Assembly (NCBI GenBank): GCA_021784635.1 | Contig: JAJYHS010000215.1 | Span: 1-7,725 of the forward strand | Source of the DNA: a bacterium | GTDB taxonomy: Bacteria; Bdellovibrionota; Bdellovibrionia; Bdellovibrionales; UBA1609 | Length of the DNA stretch: 7,725 bases | Direction of reading: 5' to 3' | In this document: piece by piece, positions 1 through 6,475 of the stretch | How positions within the stretch are numbered: position 1 is the first letter of the stretch | Layout of the letters: each line of letters opens with the position of its first letter | Translations under genes and position numbers: made by a program | The notes under the pieces: model-generated | Databases searched by the model: none | What the model saw: only the letters and a program-made list of their open reading frames with translations | Told to the model about the DNA's origin: nothing

Positions 1-1
1 G

Positions 2-256
2 TATACTTCACCCTTTGCGCTTGCTGGGTTAGGTATTCTCTTAGTGGGTGGTGTGCTGATTTGGTTGGTTCTGCGATCTCGCAGACAAAGAGCGCGTGTC
101 ACGTCACAGGGTATTGAATCGTTATCAGTGGCATCGTTATCTAATCAGGTGCCAGAATCACAGGAATCAATCGTTTCAAATGAGCTAAAAGAATTGGCTT
201 CACGACGACCAGATGCCTTTGCATCTCTTGTGCGCACATGGTTATCGGAGGATTAA
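2..256 (+). CDS. fliF: FliF, flagellar MS-ring protein, C-terminal part (5' truncated by window edge)
   Basis: This is the last 84 codons of FliF, the inner-membrane MS-ring protein that is the base of the rotor and houses the export gate. The frame is open from base 2, so the gene begins before the window; the GTG at 44 is an internal valine codon, not a start. What is visible is a hydrophobic segment (about residues 5-24 of the fragment, PFALAGLGILLVGGVLIWLV) that fits the second FliF transmembrane helix. A basic stop-transfer stretch follows (RSRRQR), then a polar linker and an amphipathic C-terminus ending ELKELASRRPDAFASLVRTW plus LSED. That ending matches the family's cytoplasmic tail (xxL(A/V)xxxPxxxAxxxRxWL), known to insert into the FliG N-terminal domain. 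Directly followed by fliG, its binding partner. Assignment is firm from the tail motif and context; most of the protein is outside the window. Confidence 0.93.
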   Translation, partial: YTSPFALAGLGILLVGGVLIWLVLRSRRQRARVTSQGIESLSVASLSNQVPESQESIVSNELKELASRRPDAFASLVRTWLSED

Positions 257-260
257 GGGG
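247..260 (+). promoter_or_regulatory. Ribosome-binding site for fliG (GTG start)
   Basis: GGAGG (247-251) and AAGGGG (255-260) lie at the very end of fliF. AAGGGG is 8 nt from the GTG at 269. This supports GTG 269 as the fliG start. The ATG at 265 reads into a stop after five codons, and an in-frame TGA at 266-268 rules out any earlier fliG start. Confidence 0.7.
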
Positions 261-268
261 TGAAATGA

Positions 269-1279
269 GTGAGACATGTTGAACAAATTAGTAATAAACA
301 AAAGGCAGCTATCTTGCTCATTTCATTAGGACCGGAAGTCGCTGCTAATGTATATAAGCATCTGCGTGAAGATGAAATTGAACAGTTAACATTAGAAATT
401 GCCACAGTGCGCAAGGTGGATAGTGATGATCGCACGAATATTTTGCAGGAGTTTCATGATCTTGCTATCGCAGAAGAGTATATTGCACAAGGTGGCATTG
501 AGTATGCAAAAGAGGTGCTGCAAAAGGCGTTGGGATCAGAACGCGCACTTTCAATTTTAGAGAAATTGACGGCCACCTTACAAGTGCGACCGTTTGAATT
601 TGCTCGAAAAGCGAATGCTGCGCAAATATTAAATTTTTTACAAAATGAACATCCGCAAACCATTGCGGTGATTTTGGCCCACCTTGAACCCGAGAAAAAA
701 GGCGAAGTTTTGAAGCGGCTCCCCGAGACACTTCAAGCCGAAGTTGTTTTGCGGCTATCAAATCTGGACCATGTTGCACCCGAACTCATTGCCGAAGTGG
801 ACCGGGTTTTGAAAAACGAACTGGCGGCGTTGGGCACGGTTGAACAAGCCTCGCTTGGCGGTGTTCAGCCGGTGGCCGAAATGCTCAACGTGATGGATAA
901 AAACACTGAAACTTCGATTATGTCGCGAATTGAAGAAAAAGACCCGATACTCGCCGAAGAGATTCGAAAACTGATGTTCGTATTTGAGGATATTGTTAAA
1001 ATTGACGATCGCGGCATTCAAACTCTGCTTAAAGAAATTCCGAATGATAAATTGCTTCTCGCGCTTAAAACGGCGCCGGCTGAAATTAAAGAAAAAATAT
1101 TTAAAAATATCTCGCAACGCGCGGCAAATTTGTTAAAAGACGATCTTTCGAACATGGGGCCGGCTCGGCTTTCTGACGTCGAAGCGGCGCAAGTTGAAAT
1201 TGTCAACGTCGCGCGACGGTTAGAAGGCGAAGGTAAGATTTTGATCGCGCGTGGCAGCAGCGAAGATTCGCTCGTGTAA
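269..1279 (+). CDS. fliG: FliG, flagellar motor switch / rotor protein
   Basis: FliG forms the ring on the cytoplasmic face of the MS ring, binds FliM, and takes torque from the MotA stator. The 336-residue product is full length (family about 330-345). The N-terminal FliF-binding domain (about 5-100) opens with KQKAAILLISLGPEVA. The middle domain carries the FliM-binding EHPQ motif at 127-130. The hinge motif MFVF is at 236-239. The C-terminal torque helix has all five charged residues that matter in E. coli, shifted by 3: K267, R284, D291, D292 and R300. GTG is the only usable start because an in-frame TGA lies immediately upstream. It follows fliF by 12 nt and precedes fliH by 28 nt. Codon use changes inside the gene: TTA leucine and TCA serine are frequent up to about nt 655, then become rare while TCG and CTT/CTC/CTG rise (see findings). 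Protein assignment is essentially certain. Confidence 0.98.
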   Translation: MRHVEQISNKQKAAILLISLGPEVAANVYKHLREDEIEQLTLEIATVRKVDSDDRTNILQEFHDLAIAEEYIAQGGIEYAKEVLQKALGSERALSILEKLTATLQVRPFEFARKANAAQILNFLQNEHPQTIAVILAHLEPEKKGEVLKRLPETLQAEVVLRLSNLDHVAPELIAEVDRVLKNELAALGTVEQASLGGVQPVAEMLNVMDKNTETSIMSRIEEKDPILAEEIRKLMFVFEDIVKIDDRGIQTLLKEIPNDKLLLALKTAPAEIKEKIFKNISQRAANLLKDDLSNMGPARLSDVEAAQVEIVNVARRLEGEGKILIARGSSEDSLV

Positions 1280-1307
1280 TGAAAAAGACATTTAGGAGTT
1301 ACGTGAC

Positions 1308-2084
1308 ATGAGTGTCGTGCTCAAAAAAGACGAAGCGGAACGGGTTGCTTTTAACTACAAACCAAAAGCATTGAAGTTCGAAGCCGGCGAGATAGTAAAA
1401 GATTTCGTGAATATTTCTGTCGGTAGCGATTCGGAATTTGTCATTGCCGACTTGGTAGCGAAGCAATCCGGCGTTTCGGCTTTGCGCAAGCAACAATTGG
1501 ATGCGCAGGTCGAAGAAACGGTTCTGGCCCGGCTAAAAGATATCGAGGAGTCGGCGTATAAACAGGCTCACGACCTAGGGCTGATCGAAGGAGCTGAGCG
1601 TGCGTACAAAGAGCAAAGTGAGTCGTTAAAGGCGAGCCAAGAGAAATTAGATGAAGCGGGTCGAAATCTCGATTCGCTCATCGCGAATTTGTGCAAGCAG
1701 TATGAAGCGGAGATCATGCAAATGATTTTTCGAGTGGCCGAACGAATCGCAATGCATGAAATTACGATGAACAAAGAAGTTGTTCTCGATGTGCTCCATA
1801 AGATTGTGGATGAGCTGCAAGCGGCTCAGCATATTAAAGTACTTATGAACGCAGAAGATTTGAAATTTGTCGAAGAGCTGCGGGCTAAAGGGTCAAAAGA
1901 GGCTGAAAAGCTGGCGCGCGTAAAAATCGAATCGGGTGAAAATATAAAACGCGGCGGATGCCTTGTCGAAACCGAATTCGGCAGTGTGGAAGCCACTGTA
2001 GAACAACGAGTGGAGAAGGCGTGGAAGGCAATTGAGTCGAAACTTCCGGTTGTGCAATCGTCGCCATCCAGCGGGTGGGAGTAA
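1308..2084 (+). CDS. fliH: FliH, negative regulator / stator subunit of the flagellar export ATPase
   Basis: FliH dimers bind FliI, restrain its ATPase activity and link it to the export gate (FlhA) and the C-ring, acting like the peripheral stalk of F/V-ATPases. The 258-residue product fits the family. A clear AGGAG (1294-1298) lies 9 nt before the ATG. Visible features are a charged N-terminus, a long helical region (about 60-130) with an AxxxGxxxG helix-packing pattern at A87-G91-G95, and the C-terminal FliH/V-ATPase-E-like domain (about 132-243). That domain holds the family signature RGGCLVETEFGSVEA at 215-229, equivalent to the usual 'GDCxVET..G..DA'. The Salmonella-type N-terminal tryptophans that dock on FlhA are absent; the only tryptophans are W239 and W257. 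The stop codon overlaps the fliI start (TAATG). Sequence divergence is normal for FliH; family and context together make the call secure. Confidence 0.95.
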   Translation: MSVVLKKDEAERVAFNYKPKALKFEAGEIVKDFVNISVGSDSEFVIADLVAKQSGVSALRKQQLDAQVEETVLARLKDIEESAYKQAHDLGLIEGAERAYKEQSESLKASQEKLDEAGRNLDSLIANLCKQYEAEIMQMIFRVAERIAMHEITMNKEVVLDVLHKIVDELQAAQHIKVLMNAEDLKFVEELRAKGSKEAEKLARVKIESGENIKRGGCLVETEFGSVEATVEQRVEKAWKAIESKLPVVQSSPSSGWE

Positions 2085-2086
2085 TG
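2082..2086 (+). promoter_or_regulatory. TAATG stop/start overlap coupling fliH to fliI
   Basis: The fliH stop TAA (2082-2084) shares its last A with an ATG (2084-2086) in the fliI frame. The G-rich GGTGGGAG (2074-2081) is too close to this ATG to be an ideal Shine-Dalgarno, which points to reinitiation by ribosomes ending fliH. A GTG at 2075 in the same frame would add three residues (MGV) but has no good upstream site, so ATG 2084 is preferred. Confidence 0.6.
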
Positions 2087-3406
2087 TACAATTTTATTTT
2101 CGAAAAGTATGAAAAGGCTGTGGACGAAGCGATCTTAACCAAAGACATCGGAAAGGTGATGGAGGTTAAAGGTCTTCTCATTAAGGCTTATGTACCGGCT
2201 TGCAGTCTTGGCAGCGTTTGCGAAATTCACGCGCTTAATAGCCAACATCGTTTCTTAGCCGAGGTTGTCGGTTTTGAAGGTCAGAAAGTTTTGATGATGG
2301 CGCTTGGAGACAAGCAGGGTGTAGGGCTTGGCTCTAAAGTTGTACTGCAAAAGTCCCGAGCGACGGCGTTGGCTGGTGAATCGCTTCTTGGGCGTGTGCT
2401 CAACGGGCTTGGCGAGTCGATTGACGGCGGGCCCCCAATCCTTTTGGTGGATGAAGTGCCTCTTTACTCTGATGCCGAAACGCCTATGAAGCGCGAATTG
2501 ATTCGCCATCCTTTAAGTGTCGGTATTCGCGCAATTGACGGTCTTATTACGATCGGCCAAGGGCAAAGGATGGCCTTCATGGCCGGTTCGGGCGTTGGCA
2601 AATCGGTTTTACTCGGTCAAATGGCTAAATTCACAAACGCCGACATCAACGTCATCGCGCTCATTGGCGAGCGCGGTCGTGAAGTGAAAGAGTTTATAGA
2701 AGGCAGTCTTGGGGAAGAAGGGCTTAAACGTTCTATTGTTGTAGCGGTAACGTCCGATCAAAGTCCGCTTATTCGAACACGCGGCGCATATCTTGCGACC
2801 GCATTCGCCGAATATTTTGCTCATCGAGGTAAACATGTTCTTTTGATGATGGATTCGATTACGCGGTTTGCGATGGCGCAAAGAGAAATTGGCCTGAGCA
2901 GCGGTGAACCTCCGGCATCGAAAGGATATACGCCAAGTGTATTTTCAGCACTCCCAAAGCTTCTTGAGCGCGCCGGCAATTTCACAAACGGCGGAAGTAT
3001 TACGGGTCTTTATTCTGTTCTCGTCGAAGGTGATGACATGGATGAGCCTATCGCGGACGCCGTTCGTTCCATTGTCGACGGGCACGTTGTGTTGGATCGG
3101 CGAATTGCCCAGCGCGCACACTTCCCGGCAATTGATGTGTTACAAAGCACTAGCCGGGTTATGCGAAGCGTGGTCAGTGACGACCACACCCATCTAGGTC
3201 AAATTATGCGCGAAAACATGGCGGTTTATCGCGAGGCCGAAGATTTGATCAACATCGGGGCATACAAGCCCGGTGCCAATCCTAAAATTGATCGCGCCAT
3301 TCAACTCATTGACGGGATCAATCAATTTTTGCGCCAGGGCATAGACGAACCTTCAACGTTTCAAGAAACCGAGCAACGAATGCTTGAAATCGCGGGAGAG
3401 GCATAA
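2084..3406 (+). CDS. fliI: FliI, flagellar type III export ATPase
   Basis: FliI is the F1-beta-like hexameric ATPase that sits below the export gate and unfolds or unloads substrates with FliH and FliJ. The product is 440 residues from ATG 2084 (443 from the alternative GTG at 2075), normal for the family. Numbering from ATG 2084: Walker A GSGVGKS at 168-174; GERGREV at 195-201, whose E196 is at the catalytic carboxylate position of F1-beta-type ATPases; Walker B HVLLMMD at 251-257; and the ATPase alpha/beta signature PAIDVLQSTS at 348-357 followed by R358, the likely trans-acting arginine. The N-terminal beta-barrel domain (about 25-95) and the C-terminal helical domain (about 360-440) are both present, and I see no broken motif. 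It lies between its regulator fliH (1-nt overlap) and its stalk fliJ (2-nt gap). SctN/YscN virulence ATPases are the close relatives, but the neighbours make this the flagellar form. Confidence 0.98.
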   Translation: MYNFIFEKYEKAVDEAILTKDIGKVMEVKGLLIKAYVPACSLGSVCEIHALNSQHRFLAEVVGFEGQKVLMMALGDKQGVGLGSKVVLQKSRATALAGESLLGRVLNGLGESIDGGPPILLVDEVPLYSDAETPMKRELIRHPLSVGIRAIDGLITIGQGQRMAFMAGSGVGKSVLLGQMAKFTNADINVIALIGERGREVKEFIEGSLGEEGLKRSIVVAVTSDQSPLIRTRGAYLATAFAEYFAHRGKHVLLMMDSITRFAMAQREIGLSSGEPPASKGYTPSVFSALPKLLERAGNFTNGGSITGLYSVLVEGDDMDEPIADAVRSIVDGHVVLDRRIAQRAHFPAIDVLQSTSRVMRSVVSDDHTHLGQIMRENMAVYREAEDLINIGAYKPGANPKIDRAIQLIDGINQFLRQGIDEPSTFQETEQRMLEIAGEA

Positions 3407-3408
3407 TT

Positions 3409-3876
3409 ATGCGTTTTCGGTTTCGCCTCGAGACAGTCATGCGGCAACGGCGGGTCGAGAAAGACATCGCTCAGCGCGAATTCAGCGAAGCTCAAGATCA
3501 TGTTCAAAAGCAACTGCAGAAAATAAAAAAAATGTACAAACAAATCGATGATGCAAGAGTGACGGCACAATTACTTGAAAAAAAAGGCGGACGCCATGCG
3601 AGTCAGCTTGTGCAAACTGAGGAATTTATTGTCGGGCAAAATATACTCATCCAAAAGGAGCGCGAAAGGGCCCGCGAGCTCATGGCTATTGCCGATGAAA
3701 AGCTTGAAATACTAACCGAAAAATTACGAGCATTTAAAATTCTTGAAAAACTCAAAGAGAAAAAACGCGAAGAGTTTCGCAAAGAGCACAATCGTCGCAT
3801 TGATAAACAACTTGATGATCTCACGGTCATGCGGGCATCAATAAACCAGTCTTCTGACAAGACGGGGAGCGCGTAA
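3409..3876 (+). CDS. fliJ: FliJ, flagellar export chaperone-escort / ATPase central stalk
   Basis: FliJ is a coiled-coil protein that inserts into the FliI hexamer like the F1 gamma subunit and contacts FlhA, helping to couple export to the proton-motive force. The product has 155 residues (family about 145-155). The N-terminus MRFRFRLETVMRQRRVEKD fits the family pattern of a short F-x-F-x-LE opening followed by a basic helix. The rest is almost entirely charged heptad-like sequence (about 10-75 and 80-145), with a short break around the GG at residues 61-62, consistent with a two-helix antiparallel coiled coil. GGGAGAGG (3394-3401), inside the end of fliI, lies 7 nt before the ATG. Primary sequence of FliJ is poorly conserved, so the call rests on the N-terminal pattern, size, coiled coil and position after fliI. 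Confidence 0.92.
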   Translation: MRFRFRLETVMRQRRVEKDIAQREFSEAQDHVQKQLQKIKKMYKQIDDARVTAQLLEKKGGRHASQLVQTEEFIVGQNILIQKERERARELMAIADEKLEILTEKLRAFKILEKLKEKKREEFRKEHNRRIDKQLDDLTVMRASINQSSDKTGSA

Positions 3877-3877
3877 G

Positions 3878-4774
3878 ATGGCAACTAACTATGATCAGCA
3901 CTTTAAAAAAGTAAAGCAGGCTAAAAAGGCCAAACAAACTATTGGCGAAGGGCGCAACACAAAAGCCGAAGCAAGCTCAGATCAATTGCGCCGTCTACTG
4001 AATGTCAAAACGGTCTCGCGATCGACCAATGGATGGTCCTTTATTATAATCGGTTTAGCCGCCATCGGGTTGGGCGTTGGCTGCGTCGGATACGTCTACC
4101 CATCAGCTGTTGAACAATTTTTGTCGCGTATTCAAATAGGTGTTTTTTCAAGCGCATCCGCTGCGCCGGCAAATCCAACATCATCATCGGGGAACACCTC
4201 AGCTGCCACGGGTACTGGCACTTCGTCAACTTCAGTAAATTCGGGCCCGTCCGTTACAAACGCAAGCGTTTCGACGTCGGCAAATTCTACCGGGGGCGGG
4301 CAAGGCCCATCAGCAAATTCTGCCGCGTCTGGCGTTTCGACGAGTGATTCGGCGTGCCCGACTTCTTCAGGGTACACCGAAGAAGAACTCAATGGTTTCA
4401 GCAAATTAAATCAACGCGAGCATCAACTGGACCTGCGCGCGGCTGAACTCGACGCACTGGAAAAGGAATTGCATAAGCAACAAGTAGAAATAGAAGGGCG
4501 CATTGCGAAGTTACAAAAAATTCGGCAAGACATCGCAAGCGCTTTGAAAGGTCGAGTGCAGGCGGAGCAAAAAAGGGTGGATACTTTGGTGAATGTTTAT
4601 TCAAATATGAGTCCTCACAAAGCGGCCGCCATACTGGCTGGCCTGAAGCCTCAGCTTGCTATTGAGATTCTAGCAAAGATGAAAAAGAAAAATGCGGCAG
4701 CTATTATGAATCGGCTCCCAGCGAGTACAGCGCAAAACCTATCTGAACGATTTACGGGATATACGAGTAATTAA
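3878..4774 (+). CDS. motE: MotE/YlxF-like membrane-anchored coiled-coil protein with MgtE_N-like C-terminus
   Basis: This 298-residue protein sits where Bacillus has ylxF, between fliJ and fliK. In order: a basic cytoplasmic N-terminus (about 1-50, KKVKQAKKAK), one transmembrane helix (about 53-75), a Ser/Thr/Ala/Gly-rich linker of about 75 residues (91-165), a charged coiled coil (about 175-240), and a short MgtE intracellular-N-like helical domain (about 243-292) with MSPHKAAAILAGLKP. By positive-inside, the linker, coiled coil and MgtE_N-like domain should lie in the periplasm. Named relatives are MotE of alphaproteobacteria, described as a periplasmic chaperone for MotC, and YlxF of Bacillus. 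Its exact role here is unknown; a stator- or hook/basal-body-associated role in the periplasm is inference. GGGGAG (3864-3869) lies 8 nt before the ATG, and the gap after fliJ is 1 nt. There is one cysteine in the membrane helix (C69) and one near the linker end (C160). The architecture is clear; the gene symbol is tentative. Confidence 0.85.
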   Translation: MATNYDQHFKKVKQAKKAKQTIGEGRNTKAEASSDQLRRLLNVKTVSRSTNGWSFIIIGLAAIGLGVGCVGYVYPSAVEQFLSRIQIGVFSSASAAPANPTSSSGNTSAATGTGTSSTSVNSGPSVTNASVSTSANSTGGGQGPSANSAASGVSTSDSACPTSSGYTEEELNGFSKLNQREHQLDLRAAELDALEKELHKQQVEIEGRIAKLQKIRQDIASALKGRVQAEQKRVDTLVNVYSNMSPHKAAAILAGLKPQLAIEILAKMKKKNAAAIMNRLPASTAQNLSERFTGYTSN

Positions 4775-6475
4775 ATGATGACGAGCGTGGCGACAAATAC
4801 AAATCTTCTATCACTTGGCAAATTGCCCATCTCGGGCAAGCAGTCGCCAGGTTCGCTTTTGTCACAACTAGCTGGCAAAAATGTATTTTCGTTTAATAAG
4901 CAGCTGGACGCATTTAACAAAGAGTTCGATGCCACAGCTAAGAATTTTGATATTGCGCCAAAAAAGCTTTTCACTTCAATTCTGACCGGGGTCGATAAAA
5001 ATCTCGACCAAAGTCGCCAAATGGCGATGGCTATTTTTTTGAAAAAAATGAAATCTGAGTTCGGTATAAAGCCGGATCAGATTTTAAAGGCATTTTCTAA
5101 ACTTTCGCTTCACGATTTATCGCGTCCGCCTAAAGAGACGGAAGATCAATTCATCTCGCAGTTCAAACTCAGCCACAAAGATGCTCTTAAAGCTCGTACT
5201 CTCTACAGCAAGTTACTCGGCATTCTCTCGACGGTCGATGTTATGCAAACCCGGGTGACGGATATGGATCGCAAGTTGGCGAATCCAGCTTCTCGCACGC
5301 CCGCTGAAATTTTGGCTGCTCCGGCAATGACGGCGGCTTCATTAGCTCCGACGTCAATTGCGTCGACGACTGCAGCAAAAACTGCATTGATCGCAAAATC
5401 GGCAGCCGTGCCGTTACATGCTTTATCGACGCCGTTATTAAAACCAAATTCGGCCGCTACACCGACCGAGGCGGATAGCCAAAAAACGCAGGCGTCACAG
5501 GTTCAGGTCGCGCAACAGCCCATCGCACAAAAATCGGCCACGGCAGCATCAGTTACTCAAATGCCAGCTGCACCCCAAGCGGCAGTGGTACCTGCCGCCT
5601 ATTCAAATGCTAAATCTTTTGAACCAGAGTCAAAAATCGCGAGTGAGCCAAAGGTGGAATCAGCGGTAACGCAACCAGAAGTTAGTACCAACGCGGCAAC
5701 TGTAACACCGGTAGCGGTGACACCGTTAGCCGCGACTGCGGCGGGGGCGGCCACAACAGTAGCTGGAACAACAGCGGCGGCAGCGACGGCGGCAAAAATC
5801 GCAAAATTTACTCCTTTTGATCGAAGCAGCACCAAAGGTGATCATACCGGCCATTCGGACGTCGATGGCAATTCACAAAACCAATCTCACTTAGCGGCAG
5901 CGACGGGCATTCAATCGGCGCCACCTGCAAGCGTTTCAAACACAAAAGCAAGTTCTGCGCCAATCGCTTCACCAACCGATATAAAAAATAATGTACAGGA
6001 ACTGGCTCTGGGTGCGCAGTTTCTTGCGCACAAAGGCGGCGGCGAGATGAATGTTAAGCTGTCCCCCGAAGGTCTTGGGAGCGTACATGTTAAAGTAAAC
6101 ATGAATAATGGGCGGCTTAGCGTTGAAATGCTTGCGGCCAATGACGGCGCCAAGCAGGTGATTGAAAAAGGACTTAACGATCTTAAAGTCGCGTTAGCGA
6201 CACATCGTCTCCGCGTCGATACAATTCGCGTCGATACGCTTAAAGATATGGCTCAACAGTTTCTCAATCAGCATCAACATGAAATGGAACGTGGCTTTCA
6301 ACAACAATTTTTAAATAACTTTACGGAACAGAATGGCTCTGATCGGCAGTCGATGTTCGATTTTACTGAACCGTCGATTCCAACAAGTCAAACTCAGGGT
6401 CGCGCATCGAATTCGCGGTATTCGGTGGCGAGTACGGGAATAAAATCAAACCGCAGATTGGACTTGGTGGCGTAA
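4775..6475 (+). CDS. fliK: FliK, flagellar hook-length control protein
   Basis: FliK is exported during hook growth, measures hook length, and through its C-terminal domain switches FlhB from hook-type to filament-type substrates. The product has 566 residues, longer than the Salmonella protein (about 405). Layout: an export-type N-terminus (1-35), a predicted helical region (about 36-170) for which I recognise no family, a long Ala/Thr/Pro/Gln-rich flexible stretch (about 175-400), the Flg_hook domain (about 405-490) with LSPEGLGSVHVKV at 429-441, and a Gln-rich tail (about 491-566). The order ruler then switch domain is typical of FliK. Two five-codon tandem duplications are visible: VTPVA/VTPLA at 310-319 and RVDTI/RVDTL at 480-489. 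The ATG follows the preceding TAA without a gap, with only a weak GAG (4765-4767) upstream. A second ATG is the next codon (4778). Coupling to the upstream gene is likely. Confidence 0.95.
   Translation: MMTSVATNTNLLSLGKLPISGKQSPGSLLSQLAGKNVFSFNKQLDAFNKEFDATAKNFDIAPKKLFTSILTGVDKNLDQSRQMAMAIFLKKMKSEFGIKPDQILKAFSKLSLHDLSRPPKETEDQFISQFKLSHKDALKARTLYSKLLGILSTVDVMQTRVTDMDRKLANPASRTPAEILAAPAMTAASLAPTSIASTTAAKTALIAKSAAVPLHALSTPLLKPNSAATPTEADSQKTQASQVQVAQQPIAQKSATAASVTQMPAAPQAAVVPAAYSNAKSFEPESKIASEPKVESAVTQPEVSTNAATVTPVAVTPLAATAAGAATTVAGTTAAAATAAKIAKFTPFDRSSTKGDHTGHSDVDGNSQNQSHLAAATGIQSAPPASVSNTKASSAPIASPTDIKNNVQELALGAQFLAHKGGGEMNVKLSPEGLGSVHVKVNMNNGRLSVEMLAANDGAKQVIEKGLNDLKVALATHRLRVDTIRVDTLKDMAQQFLNQHQHEMERGFQQQFLNNFTEQNGSDRQSMFDFTEPSIPTSQTQGRASNSRYSVASTGIKSNRRLDLVA
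5702..5730 (+). repeat. 15-nt tandem duplication in fliK (VTPVA / VTPLA)
   Basis: GTAACACCGGTAGC (5702-5715) is repeated as GTGACACCGTTAGC (5717-5730), 12 of 14 bases identical at a 15-nt period, in frame in the low-complexity ruler region. It looks like an old in-frame slippage duplication. Confidence 0.7.
6212..6237 (+). repeat. 15-nt period direct repeat in fliK (RVDT / RVDT)
   Basis: CGCGTCGATAC occurs at 6212-6222 and again at 6227-6237, in frame, giving RVDTI then RVDTL at residues 480-489. It lies at the end of the Flg_hook domain, where the amino acids may be selected for themselves, so the repeat could reflect protein sequence and not recent duplication. Confidence 0.7.

Noticed and set aside
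44..256. A separate 70-residue gene starting at GTG 44
   Set aside because: The frame is open back to base 2 and encodes the FliF transmembrane helix and FliG-binding tail, so the GTG is an internal valine.
758..1117. 119-codon antisense ORF within fliG
   Set aside because: Composition is that of a reverse-frame shadow (rich in Phe, Arg and Asn), there is no ribosome-binding site or recognisable domain, and fliG is clearly the coding frame.
2904..3197. 97-codon same-strand ORF in another frame inside fliI
   Set aside because: It lies wholly within conserved fliI, with no domain and unlikely amino-acid composition.
4132..4404. 90-codon antisense ORF opposite the Ser/Thr-rich linker
   Set aside because: Its acidic/Ala/Val sequence is just the complement of the low-complexity TCG/GCA codons of the motE-like gene; no independent coding signal.
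5706..5719. Small inverted repeat CACCG-GTAG-CGGTG in fliK
   Set aside because: A 5-bp stem in GC-rich low-complexity coding sequence; it follows from the repeated Val-Thr-Pro codons and has no regulatory context.
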